Part shown: positions 46,312-55,442 of the stretch, one piece after another
How positions within the stretch are numbered: position 1 is the stretch's first letter
How the letters are laid out: every line of letters starts with the position of its first letter
Assembly (NCBI GenBank): GCA_016290135.1
Contig: JAEESW010000001.1
Span: 154,468-218,467, forward strand
From: a bacterium
Lineage (GTDB): Bacteria > UBP6 > UBA1177
Direction of reading: 5' to 3'
Length of the DNA stretch: 64,000 nucleotides
Translations under genes and position numbers: made by a program
The notes under the pieces: model-generated
The model's input: only the letters and a program-made list of their open reading frames with translations
Told to the model about the DNA's origin: nothing
Database searches by the model: none

Positions 46312-47712
46312 ATGCCCCAGGGGATATCAGACAAGGTCTTAAGAGTCGGCGTTATTCAAAACGGACGGATTCTTGACGAACAGGTATTCAGAAAAGCTGA
46401 AACAGTTTTTATAGGTGATTCGGAAAAAGCTCATTTTACAGTGCCCTCATCCTTCTTGTCAGGCAAATTTCCGATGTTTTATTTCAGGTCTGGGCATTAT
46501 GAGCTTGTTCTTACCGGAAAAATGACCGGAAAGATCTTTTTTAAGGGCGAGCCGAGAGAAGTTGAAGACTTAATCAAAAGCGGTACTTTAAAAAGACGCG
46601 GTGATGATTATGTGCTTCCTATTTCAGAGGATCACCGCGGTAAAATTCTTATCGGAAATGCAATAGTACTGTTTCAATTTGTAGTTCCTTCGCCGAAACC
46701 TCCGAAATTGAGGCTTCCGAAGTCGATCAGAGGCTCTTGGACTCAGCATTTCGATTGGCCTTTTGTTTCGATAGAGTTGGTCGTCATGGTTTTCGGCTAC
46801 TTCTTTTTTGCAATTTATCTTATGAATGTTCCGAAGCCTGAACCGGTGGAACTCACCGATGTTCCGAACCGTTTTGCAAAACTTATCGCTCCGGAACTCG
46901 AAGCTAAGGATGAGGTCATCGAGGAAAAAGAGATCGAGGATAAGACTCCGAAAGAAGAAAAGGAAGTCGATCCAAATGCTACGGCAACTTCGACAAAAGC
47001 TGTTAAAAAGGTCGCTGAAAAACAGGAAGAGGCTGCTCCCAAGAGAAATGAAAAGCCGAGAGATGCTTCTACTATTCAGCATGAAGAGTCAGTCCGTGTG
47101 GCTGAAATGCAGAAGAAAGTCGCAGGAAAAGGTCTTTTGAAGATGATCGGTTCGGTCGGTGAAGGCGGGACCGGCGGATTCATCTCCGATGTTCTCGGTG
47201 ACGGCGGTAAAGACCGTGATATAGATTCTGCTCTTTCCGGTGTAAAACAGATCGGTGTTGCAACGAGTTCTTCGCAGCGCAGCAGAAAAGGCGATGCCGG
47301 TGCTGTCGAGACTGCAAAGATAGACGATCTTAAAGTTGAGAAATCAGAAGGTGCTGTCGCTGTAAAAGGCAGAGCGGAAAAGGCTGTAGTCGGCAAAGCT
47401 TCCGTCGGTAAGACAGAAGTCGACGGCGCCGTTGATTCAGCAAGTGTAGCCAAGACCATCAAAGGCAGCAGCGCCGCTGTAAAGCGTTGCTACGACAAGG
47501 CTCTCCTTGCTAATCCCACTTTGAAAGGAAAAGTATCGGTTACTATTTTAATAAATGAGAAAGGACGTGTCGAGAGTATTGATATTGCGGAAGATACACT
47601 TAAAGATGCGGAAACGATCAAGTGTATAAAAGGTGTTATCAGCAGGTTGCGTTTCCCGAAACCTGAAGGCGGTCCGGCAAGCGTTACTTTCCCGTTCATG
47701 TTCAGCAATTAA
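46312..47712 (+). CDS. FHA-like / TM / AgmX-PglI C-terminal domain protein, copy 2
   Basis: FHA-like N-terminus, TM (IELVVMVFGYFFFAIYLM), DVPNRFAKLIAP, C-terminal KGSSAAVKRCYDKALLANPTLKGKVSVTILINEKGRVESIDI...CIKGVISRLRFPKPEGGPASVTFPFMF. Confidence 0.87.
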   Translation: MPQGISDKVLRVGVIQNGRILDEQVFRKAETVFIGDSEKAHFTVPSSFLSGKFPMFYFRSGHYELVLTGKMTGKIFFKGEPREVEDLIKSGTLKRRGDDYVLPISEDHRGKILIGNAIVLFQFVVPSPKPPKLRLPKSIRGSWTQHFDWPFVSIELVVMVFGYFFFAIYLMNVPKPEPVELTDVPNRFAKLIAPELEAKDEVIEEKEIEDKTPKEEKEVDPNATATSTKAVKKVAEKQEEAAPKRNEKPRDASTIQHEESVRVAEMQKKVAGKGLLKMIGSVGEGGTGGFISDVLGDGGKDRDIDSALSGVKQIGVATSSSQRSRKGDAGAVETAKIDDLKVEKSEGAVAVKGRAEKAVVGKASVGKTEVDGAVDSASVAKTIKGSSAAVKRCYDKALLANPTLKGKVSVTILINEKGRVESIDIAEDTLKDAETIKCIKGVISRLRFPKPEGGPASVTFPFMFSN

Positions 47713-47740
47713 GTTTTGGTGAGATAGAAAGAGGTGTAAA

Positions 47741-48397
47741 ATGTCTTTTTCAAAATTTGTTTTATTGTTTCTTTCGTTGATGTTCGCATCAGCGCTTTAT
47801 GCAGATGACGGTTCATCTCTTGCAAGTGACGCTCAGGCGAAAGCAGATAAGATTTCCAGTGCTGAAGCAGCATTGAACGATGCGAATGCGGAAGCTGCCG
47901 CAGCAAAAGACCAGAAATGGAAATCATGTGTGGGAAAACATCTCAACACCGTTAAAGGTCTTGCTGCAAGCGCTGCAAGTATAGCTGCAAAGATTCCCGG
48001 ATTGGTCGCTGCCGGTAAAACAGCGGAAGCACAGAGCCAACTTGTTATTTTGGGCGGAATGGCTGATTCTGCTGACAAGGCTCTTTCTGAAGCTCAAGCT
48101 TGTGAGCGTTCTGATGCTCCTCAGAAACAGGCTAAGAATGAAGAGAATTCAGCTTCCAAAGGCGGTGTTTCCAGTGCCATGGCTCTTGAAATGGGCGGTG
48201 ACATGGCGACTGAGATCAACCGCGGATCCGTTGCAGGTTCCGATTCTGCCGATGCGGCGAATGTTGACGCCAGCGGTGAACAGCAGACGGCTAATGACGG
48301 TTCTTCAAACGAAGCTCCCGTTGCTTCTGAAACTCCAGAAGACGCTTCTCAGGTCGAGCAGGTCCCCGATCAGGAAGATCAGAGTCCTACGATGTAA
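47741..48397 (+). CDS. secreted Ala-rich protein of unknown function
   Basis: Signal peptide (LFLSLMFASALYA), helical Ala-rich body, acidic disordered tail. Confidence 0.7.
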   Translation: MSFSKFVLLFLSLMFASALYADDGSSLASDAQAKADKISSAEAALNDANAEAAAAKDQKWKSCVGKHLNTVKGLAASAASIAAKIPGLVAAGKTAEAQSQLVILGGMADSADKALSEAQACERSDAPQKQAKNEENSASKGGVSSAMALEMGGDMATEINRGSVAGSDSADAANVDASGEQQTANDGSSNEAPVASETPEDASQVEQVPDQEDQSPTM

Positions 48398-48427
48398 TCA
48401 ATTTAGTGGATATTTAGGTAACGTGAG

Positions 48428-49849
48428 ATGATAACTAAAAGAAATCTTTTCTCAGCAGTTTGTTTTGTGCTGATCGTTATGTTTTTCCCGGCATTTGTCT
48501 TCTCAGATGATGCTCCGGAAAAAGGTTTCAAAATCACAAAAGATACGGTTTTGAATGTCGGTATCGCCATCAGTCCGGAATTTGAGTCAAATATCACGAA
48601 AGCTTCGGAAGACACGGTTGTAACAGACACGAGAGTCGAAGACGGTAAAGAACAGAAGACGGAGATCATTTCTGACATGATCCTTCACTACAGTCCGTCT
48701 CTCCGCATCAAACTTGACGATGACAAGAAGACTCTCGGTTTTGCGCTTCTTTTTGACTACAACCACTATCTTGGTATTGAAGACAAGAAGACCTCCAAGA
48801 AACTTTCCGAGCTTGATATCAAAGCCGAACTGCTCGGTGAATTCAACAAGGACGGATTGGTCATTTTTGATTTCAAAGACACTCTTTCCAGATCTTCGAC
48901 ACCTGATGGTCAGGAACTTTCCGGAAAGAACAGAAACCTTCTCAATTCTTTCGATCTCGGTGTGGCTGTTAAAAGCTTTGAAGATGTCATGTATGGAAAA
49001 GTAAAGCTCGGTTTCGACATCAACTACCTTGAACAGTCGAAAAGCAATGCTGTCTATAAGGATTATAACTACATCGCTCCTTTCCTTGATCTTTTCGGAA
49101 GATGGAAATTCCTCCCGAAAACGATGGCTTTCGCTTCTTTTTCAACGAAATATCAGGATTACTACGAATCAAGTATCCGTAGTACTTCGAGAGCTGTTCC
49201 GATAAATCTTTTTGCTGGTGTTATGGGGCAGATCTCTCCCTATATTTCTTCCAAACTTGCTATCGGTTACTCGGTAAATATCGGCGACAGCATTCACAAT
49301 GATTACAATGCAAACGCTGAATTTATTTTCAAATACAAAGATACCGGTCTTGTAATCGGTTACCTTAAAGCGGTGCGTCCTTCCGCTTATTTCCAGTATA
49401 ATTCGACGCATAAGGCTTATTTGAATTTCAAACAGAAATTCGCTAAACACTTCCTTGCTTCGCTCAATTTCAACTATTCCTACATCATGTACGGAAAGAA
49501 TGTCGAGTTCAAAAACAGGGATAACTACACTCAGGGGACAGACGGTTCTTTTGAGAAGGTCGAGGAACTTGAAGACGGTTCAACGATCACCTACACGACC
49601 CTGATGCCGAAAGGCAACCGCCGTGATCATCTCATCAACTTCTCTCCTGCACTTTCTTACGCTATTCTTCCGTGGCTCGGTCTTAAGCTCAGCTATAATC
49701 TGGAATACAAAGACACTGATTATGTCAGAACTTCGACCACGAATTACAATCACGCTACCGACGCCGACAGGAATTACACGAAAAAGACTACTACTCACTA
49801 TGATTATATAGATCACAGAGTAATGCTTTCGATCGTTCTCGATTACTAA
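48428..49849 (+). CDS. outer-membrane beta-barrel protein preceding the polysaccharide export genes
   Basis: Signal peptide, barrel strands (YISSKLAIGYSVNIGDSIHNDYNANAEFIFKY), C-terminal HRVMLSIVLDY. Confidence 0.75.
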   Translation: MITKRNLFSAVCFVLIVMFFPAFVFSDDAPEKGFKITKDTVLNVGIAISPEFESNITKASEDTVVTDTRVEDGKEQKTEIISDMILHYSPSLRIKLDDDKKTLGFALLFDYNHYLGIEDKKTSKKLSELDIKAELLGEFNKDGLVIFDFKDTLSRSSTPDGQELSGKNRNLLNSFDLGVAVKSFEDVMYGKVKLGFDINYLEQSKSNAVYKDYNYIAPFLDLFGRWKFLPKTMAFASFSTKYQDYYESSIRSTSRAVPINLFAGVMGQISPYISSKLAIGYSVNIGDSIHNDYNANAEFIFKYKDTGLVIGYLKAVRPSAYFQYNSTHKAYLNFKQKFAKHFLASLNFNYSYIMYGKNVEFKNRDNYTQGTDGSFEKVEELEDGSTITYTTLMPKGNRRDHLINFSPALSYAILPWLGLKLSYNLEYKDTDYVRTSTTNYNHATDADRNYTKKTTTHYDYIDHRVMLSIVLDY

Positions 49850-49854
49850 TTTTT

Positions 49855-50493
49855 ATGAATAAAATTCTCCCCTTTTTCCTATTTTTTTTTAGTTTGTCGC
49901 TTTTTGTTTCATGCACGATAAGAGTAGGTGAAAACGGTTCGGATAGGCAGGCAGGCTCCCAGACCGCATCTGAAATCGGCGAAGATGATGAAGAAGATCA
50001 TCTCTCATTTATCGGAGCCGGCGACAAGATCAACATCCAGGTCTATAACGAAAAGGAACTTTCCGGCGTTTATCAGGTAAGTCCGGAAGGTTACATCACA
50101 TTCCCTTTTATCGGGGAGATCAAAGTCGACGGGCTCAATATTTTTACTCTTGCTACAAAAATTTCATCAAAGCTGAAAGAAGGTTACTTGAAAGAGCCTA
50201 ACGTCACGGTTCTTGTCGAGGAGTTTGTCAGCAAGAGAATTTTTGTTCTCGGAGAGGTTAAAAAGGCGGGCAGTTTCCCGATAAGAAGGCGCATGAGCGT
50301 CATCGAGGCGATAAGTCTTGCCGGCGGATTCACGAATCTTGCCGATCTTTCCAACGTCGTCGTTACGAGAAAAGGCGGTGACGGCAGGGAAAAAAGGTTC
50401 GTCGTCGATATAAAATCGATAGTTAACGGCACAAAGGAGAATTTTTATCTTGACGCCGGAGACATTGTTTTTGTAGGTGAAAGGTTCTTCTGA
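49855..50493 (+). CDS. polysaccharide export lipoprotein (Wza-like)
   Basis: Lipobox LFVSCTIR; GAGDKINIQVYNEKELSGVYQVSPEGYITFPFIGEIKVDGL; RIFVLGEVKKAGSFPI. Confidence 0.92.
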   Translation: MNKILPFFLFFFSLSLFVSCTIRVGENGSDRQAGSQTASEIGEDDEEDHLSFIGAGDKINIQVYNEKELSGVYQVSPEGYITFPFIGEIKVDGLNIFTLATKISSKLKEGYLKEPNVTVLVEEFVSKRIFVLGEVKKAGSFPIRRRMSVIEAISLAGGFTNLADLSNVVVTRKGGDGREKRFVVDIKSIVNGTKENFYLDAGDIVFVGERFF

Positions 50494-52679
50494 TGAACGA
50501 GCAGGAACGTGAAATAGATTTAATGGAAATCCTTGCCCTGCTTAAGAGGCATATTTATCTTTTCGCCGCGATAATTCTGATCGTGATGACTTTTACCGTG
50601 GCTCAGATCTACCGCATGGTCAAGATCTATTCATCGACTGCGACTATCGAGATCGAGCCGAAAGCGGCAAACGTCCTTGGCGGAAATATGGAAGTCGTCC
50701 AGAGCGGAAGCCAGGGGAGTTACTACACGAACAAGGATTATTACGCGACACAGTATGAGATCATCCAAAGCCGCGCCGTTGCTCAGAAAGTGCTTGAAAT
50801 GGTGCCTGGCGAAAATGTTCTCGAATATCTTGGTTTCGATCTTGAAAAAATAGAGCCTGACAAGATCAAGGATATTGATCCTGTCGCTGTCCTTCTCGCG
50901 AAGATCAATGTCGTGCCGCAGAAAAACAGCAATATCGTGCGTATCTCGGTCGAGGACAAAGATCCTGAAAAAGCTGCTTTTCTCGCAAACGCTGTCGCTT
51001 CATCCTACATTGAGTTCAACCTCGAAAAGAAGTATTTCGAGACTAAGGATGCGGCGCGCTGGCTCATGGATCAGAGCGTCAGTCTTAAGCAGAATCTTGA
51101 AAATTCGGAAATGATGCTTTTTGAATTCAAGCAGAGCAACAATGTCCTGGCAACGACTTTTGAGGCTAAGCAGGAGCTTCTTTCCAACCGCATAATCAAG
51201 CTGACGAACACTTTGACAGACCAGGAGATTAGGCGCAACGCGCTGACTGCGAAGATCGAGGAGTATTCTCATCTTGACATAGAGAATCCGGAAGACGGTT
51301 TTTTCAAGGAAATCAGCAAAGAAAATCCGCTTATCGGCGATCTTAAACTGAAATATCTGGAAGTTGTCTCGAAAATAAACGAGTCGGAGCAGGTTTACGG
51401 CGAGAAACATCCGAAAGTCGTCACCCTGCTTGCTGATAAGGAAAACATCGAAAAATCGTTCAGAAGCGAAATTTCGGGCGTTATAAGCAGTTACAATCTT
51501 GAACTGAAAATGCTCGACAACGAGATGAAAAAGAACCGCAAGATGCTTTCCGAATCGCAGACCGAGGCGATCAACCTCAACAAGCTGGATATAAATTACA
51601 GCAAACTGCGCCGCGAAGTCGAGACGAACAAAAAACTTTACGACATAGTTCTCGAAAGGTCGAAAGAGGCTGACCTCAGCGCGCTCCTCAAGAACAACAA
51701 CATCCGTATGATCGACAGGGCACTGGTTTCGAAGATACCGGTAAAGCCGAGAAAGCAGATAATCCTGCTTGCCGGGTTCGCTATCGCGCTCGTTCTGGCT
51801 TCTCTCGCTGTTTTCCTCGTTGAATTTTTTGACACGAAATTCAAGAGCTTTAAAGAGCTTGAAACTATCTCAGGAAAGTCGCTTTTGGGCATCATTCCTA
51901 AGTTCCAGCAGATCGAAACTTCAAATTTCAAAGAGATCGCCTTTGAGGATAAAAGCGGTAAGAATCTCGCTGTCGAGGCTTTCCGTTCTTTGAGGACCAA
52001 TATCAAGCTGAGCAACCCCGATTCAAGGCTCAAGATCATGCTTGTCACGAGTTCGGTTCCGCATGAGGGAAAGACGATCGTTTCGTCGAACCTTGCCGCG
52101 AGCTATTCTGTTGCAGGCAAGAAGGTGCTCCTTATCGATGCCGATATGAGAAAGCCGCGTGTTCACAAGGTTTTCGGACTTAAAAACGAAAAAGGTCTTT
52201 CGACTCTTATCGTAGGCGAACATTCGATGGATGATGTCGTCAACAAAAATGTCTACGAAGGGCTTGATGTCGTTACTGCCGGCATTATTCCGCCGAACCC
52301 AGCCGAACTTCTTGAGAGTTCGCGTTTTGCCGATATCCTGAAAGATTTTTCGGAGATCTACGATGTTGTCATCATCGATACTCCGCCGCTCAGTCCGGTA
52401 AGCGATGCGGCAACGATCGCGCCCATGACAGACGGGATCATTCTTGCGGTCAACATCAGCGAAACTCCGCGTGATATATTCAAGTCGGTAATCGCGAATA
52501 TCTCGAAACCGGGCATCACGCGCCTAGGAGTCGTTGTCAACAACATTGATTTCAAACAGGAGAAAAAGTTCAAATCGTATTACGGTTATTCGTATTACCA
52601 TTCGTCCTACTATAAGTCGAATTATTATTACTATACTTCCAGTGAAGATGGAAAAGTTAAAAAGAAAAAACGTTCTTAA
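50493..52679 (+). CDS. Wzc-like polysaccharide co-polymerase / tyrosine autokinase
   Basis: Wzz-type N-terminus, SSVPHEGKTIVSSNLAASYSVAGKKVLLIDADMRKP Walker motifs, C-terminal Tyr cluster YYGYSYYHSSYYKSNYYYY. Confidence 0.93.
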   Translation: MNEQEREIDLMEILALLKRHIYLFAAIILIVMTFTVAQIYRMVKIYSSTATIEIEPKAANVLGGNMEVVQSGSQGSYYTNKDYYATQYEIIQSRAVAQKVLEMVPGENVLEYLGFDLEKIEPDKIKDIDPVAVLLAKINVVPQKNSNIVRISVEDKDPEKAAFLANAVASSYIEFNLEKKYFETKDAARWLMDQSVSLKQNLENSEMMLFEFKQSNNVLATTFEAKQELLSNRIIKLTNTLTDQEIRRNALTAKIEEYSHLDIENPEDGFFKEISKENPLIGDLKLKYLEVVSKINESEQVYGEKHPKVVTLLADKENIEKSFRSEISGVISSYNLELKMLDNEMKKNRKMLSESQTEAINLNKLDINYSKLRREVETNKKLYDIVLERSKEADLSALLKNNNIRMIDRALVSKIPVKPRKQIILLAGFAIALVLASLAVFLVEFFDTKFKSFKELETISGKSLLGIIPKFQQIETSNFKEIAFEDKSGKNLAVEAFRSLRTNIKLSNPDSRLKIMLVTSSVPHEGKTIVSSNLAASYSVAGKKVLLIDADMRKPRVHKVFGLKNEKGLSTLIVGEHSMDDVVNKNVYEGLDVVTAGIIPPNPAELLESSRFADILKDFSEIYDVVIIDTPPLSPVSDAATIAPMTDGIILAVNISETPRDIFKSVIANISKPGITRLGVVVNNIDFKQEKKFKSYYGYSYYHSSYYKSNYYYYTSSEDGKVKKKKRS

Positions 52680-53385
52680 CCCGCTTTGCGTGCTTTTTGC
52701 GGCTGTTTTCTGCATCATTTCAGCAGCCTGCGAATCTCCGAGAGTCATAAAGCATCCCGTTTCGAGAGGCGACACTTACTATTTTTACGCGACTTTCTAC
52801 GGCGACGAATACAACGGCAAAAACATGGCGAACGGCGAGCCTTTTTCAAACGACGCTATGACCTGCGCGGCAAAGGGTTTCCCCTTCGGAACAGTGCTTG
52901 AGGTGCAGTCGCTCGATACCGGAAAAAAGGTCGAAGTCACCGTGACCGACAGGCCGGGAAAAGAGGTGGTCGATCTTACAAAGAAGGCTTTTGACGAGAT
53001 CGACAATGCGGCAAAAGGCAAGATCAGGGCGAAGATAAAAGTCGTCGGTCTTGCGGAAAGCGCACCGAAAGCTGCTCCTGCACCGGTTGCCGAACCTGAA
53101 AAAAGTGCCGGGGAAGAGAAGAAGTCAGAGCCTGAAAAAGAGCCAGAGAAAGAGGCTCCGAAAGAGACGAAGAAAGAGGTCTTTTACGCGATCGTGCTTG
53201 CGGCTTTCGGTAATATCGACGCGGCGAAGAACTATCAGAGCGGAATAAAGGAAGATACGTATATTTTCACAAGTGACGGAAAATTTGAAGTGAGATACGG
53301 CAGATACACCTCGAAAGAGGATGCTGAAGCCGATATAAACAATTTTTCGTGGAAAGATGCTGAAATAGTTCCAATTGAAGAATAG
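52648..53385 (+). CDS. RlpA-like double-psi beta-barrel lipoprotein with SPOR-like C-terminus
   Basis: Lipobox SAACES from ATG 52648; ATFYGDEYNGKNMANGEPFSNDAMTCAAKGFPFGTVLEV...VEVTVTDRPGKEVVDLT; C-terminal FYAIVLAAFGNIDAAKNY. Confidence 0.85.
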   Translation: MEKLKRKNVLNPLCVLFAAVFCIISAACESPRVIKHPVSRGDTYYFYATFYGDEYNGKNMANGEPFSNDAMTCAAKGFPFGTVLEVQSLDTGKKVEVTVTDRPGKEVVDLTKKAFDEIDNAAKGKIRAKIKVVGLAESAPKAAPAPVAEPEKSAGEEKKSEPEKEPEKEAPKETKKEVFYAIVLAAFGNIDAAKNYQSGIKEDTYIFTSDGKFEVRYGRYTSKEDAEADINNFSWKDAEIVPIEE

Positions 53386-53394
53386 GAGGAAATT

Positions 53395-53889
53395 ATGACG
53401 AAATTCAGAATTTTTACAGCGTTGTTTGTTTTGTTGATGATCATGCCTGTCTATGCCGAAAAAATCGCATTTGTCGATGTCAAGAAGGTTTGGTCGGAAT
53501 CCAAGGAAGTCGAGAAGGAGAGAAAGAAAGTCGAGACACTTCTGAAAAAGAGCCAGGACGAGCTCAAGGCTAAAGAAGCCGAACTCATCAAACTTCAGGA
53601 AAAGATAAAGAAAGAAGGGAGAATGGCAACAGAAGAAGCGCAGGCCATGATGCTTGAAGAATACCAGAAAAAGGCTCTCGAACTTCAGAAAATGGCTTCT
53701 ATGAAAGAGAAGGAGCTTGCAGATAAAGATGCTGCCGCTCAGGAAGAGTTCTTGGCAAAAGTCCGTAAGATCGTTATGAAAATAGCGATCCAGAAAGGCT
53801 ATGACATGGTCATTCCGGCAGAGCAGACCCTTTACTACAACGATAAATTCGATATCACGAAGGCTGTTATCGCAGAAATCAACAAGTAA
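53395..53889 (+). CDS. OmpH/Skp family periplasmic chaperone
   Basis: Signal peptide, KIAFVDVKKVWSESKEV, coiled coil, terminal ITKAVIAEINK. Confidence 0.85.
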   Translation: MTKFRIFTALFVLLMIMPVYAEKIAFVDVKKVWSESKEVEKERKKVETLLKKSQDELKAKEAELIKLQEKIKKEGRMATEEAQAMMLEEYQKKALELQKMASMKEKELADKDAAAQEEFLAKVRKIVMKIAIQKGYDMVIPAEQTLYYNDKFDITKAVIAEINK

Positions 53890-53924
53890 CCGCTTTTTTC
53901 ACTCGCAATTTCAAAAAAATCAAC

Positions 53925-53930
53925 TATAAT
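53925..53930 (+). promoter_or_regulatory. candidate -10 box (TATAAT) for the Ser/Thr kinase gene
   Basis: Perfect TATAAT; no convincing -35. Confidence 0.35.
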
Positions 53931-53948
53931 AACTGCTGTAGATCGTGT

Positions 53949-54034
53949 CGATAATGTTTATTGCCGCCGTCGTAATATCGATATATCGGAATTACGGTTT
54001 ATCGGCAAAGTTCGGCGGCGCGGCGGCGGAGAGG
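53949..54034 (+). repeat. degenerate 8-bp-period CG-phased array with inverted-repeat ends, in the kinase 5' leader
   Basis: CGTAATAT CGATATAT CGGAATTA CGGTTTAT CGGCAAAG ... ; GCCGCCG (53963-53969) / CGGCGGC (54013-54019) inverted repeat. Confidence 0.65.
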
Positions 54035-54042
54035 GAGGCTTC

Positions 54043-55440
54043 ATGCTTGAGAAATTCGACAACTATCAGTTGCTTTCAAAGATAGCTACGGGCGGAATGG
54101 CCGAGATTTTTCTCGCCAAACACGTCAATTCGCCGGTCAACTCGATGCCTATCGCGATCAAAAAAGTGCTGAAAAAATACAGCGACAATCCGACGCTCGT
54201 GAAAATGTTTCTTGCCGAGGCGCGTATAATCTGCAATATAAGCCACGAAAACATAGTTAAGATCTATGATTTCGGAAAATTCGATGATCAGTATTTCATC
54301 GCGATGGAGTATGTTTTCGGGCAGAATCTCGGGGCGATCCTTGAGAAGGCCGCGGAAAAAGGCGAGTCTCTGCCGCTCAACTTCACGATAGAGATCATCT
54401 CTGCGGTCCTTTGCGGTCTCGATCACGCCCACAACGCTCAGGACAGAAACGGCAATTTCCTGAACATCGTCCATCTCGACATGAACCCGAACAACATTCT
54501 GATCTCGTATGACGGAAAAATAAAAGTCGTCGATTTCGGCATCGCGAACGCGAACTATACAAAAAAACTCAAAGACTCCGCCGGGATCCAGGGGACTTAC
54601 GCCTATCTTTCGCCTGAACAATGCTCGGGAACGTCGGTCGACAGGCGCAGCGACATATTTTCTGTGGGTATAATCCTTTACGAAATGCTGACCGGACAGC
54701 CGCTCTACAAAGATCTCGACAGCGACATGGCGATCATGAATGCGATACTTTACGACGAGGTCGAGCCGATAGACGAGCGTATGCCTGACATCGACCCAAA
54801 TCTCGCAAAGATCGTCATGAAGGCGCTGGAAAAAAATCCGAACAGGCGTTACTCGTCTGCGATGGATATGCGCGAAGACCTGCAGCTGGTCTACAATTCG
54901 CTTGAATTCGATCCCAACGGCGAGACTCTTCCTTCGTTCGTGAAAAAGCTGTTCCCGTCTCATTTTATCAAGATGACCAAGATAATCGAGCAGGCGCAGA
55001 CCGAGTATCTGATGGATGAACTTTTCAACAATATCGGAGAGCTGGAAGATATCGACCTCGACGGTAAGAAAAAATCCGAAGAGGCCGAGGAACAAAAGGA
55101 GAAGGCCGAAAAAAAACGTGAAAAAAACAAGGCTCTTTTTGCAAAAACGGGGCTCGTTGCCGGTATCGTTGCAGGACTTGCGCTGATCGCGCTGATACTG
55201 AAGTTCCTTATTTTCGACAGCGGTGTCCAGGTCGAGACGATAACCGTTTTCTCATCGCCGGGCGGCGCTCAGATTTTTGTAGACGGCGAAGATACCGGAA
55301 AAGTGACTCCGGCTACGCTCCAGCTCGAGCTCAACAAAAAATATATCATCGATTTTAGGAAGGACGATATGATCGGCGGTCTTGAATTTACGCCGACTCC
55401 CGAGAACCGCCAGATCAATATGCAGCTTAAACAAAGGTAA
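54043..55440 (+). CDS. Ser/Thr protein kinase with TM and PEGA domain
   Basis: GGMAEIFLAKH, PIAIKKVL, VHLDMNPNNILIS, VVDFGIA, GTYAYLSPEQ; TM; FSSPGGAQIFVDGEDTGKVTPATLQLELNKKY (PEGA). Confidence 0.93.
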   Translation: MLEKFDNYQLLSKIATGGMAEIFLAKHVNSPVNSMPIAIKKVLKKYSDNPTLVKMFLAEARIICNISHENIVKIYDFGKFDDQYFIAMEYVFGQNLGAILEKAAEKGESLPLNFTIEIISAVLCGLDHAHNAQDRNGNFLNIVHLDMNPNNILISYDGKIKVVDFGIANANYTKKLKDSAGIQGTYAYLSPEQCSGTSVDRRSDIFSVGIILYEMLTGQPLYKDLDSDMAIMNAILYDEVEPIDERMPDIDPNLAKIVMKALEKNPNRRYSSAMDMREDLQLVYNSLEFDPNGETLPSFVKKLFPSHFIKMTKIIEQAQTEYLMDELFNNIGELEDIDLDGKKKSEEAEEQKEKAEKKREKNKALFAKTGLVAGIVAGLALIALILKFLIFDSGVQVETITVFSSPGGAQIFVDGEDTGKVTPATLQLELNKKYIIDFRKDDMIGGLEFTPTPENRQINMQLKQR

Positions 55441-55442
55441 GA

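Noticed and set aside
53949-54034. CRISPR array or minisatellite gene
   Set aside because: 8-bp units are too short and contiguous for CRISPR repeats with spacers, and no cas genes are present.
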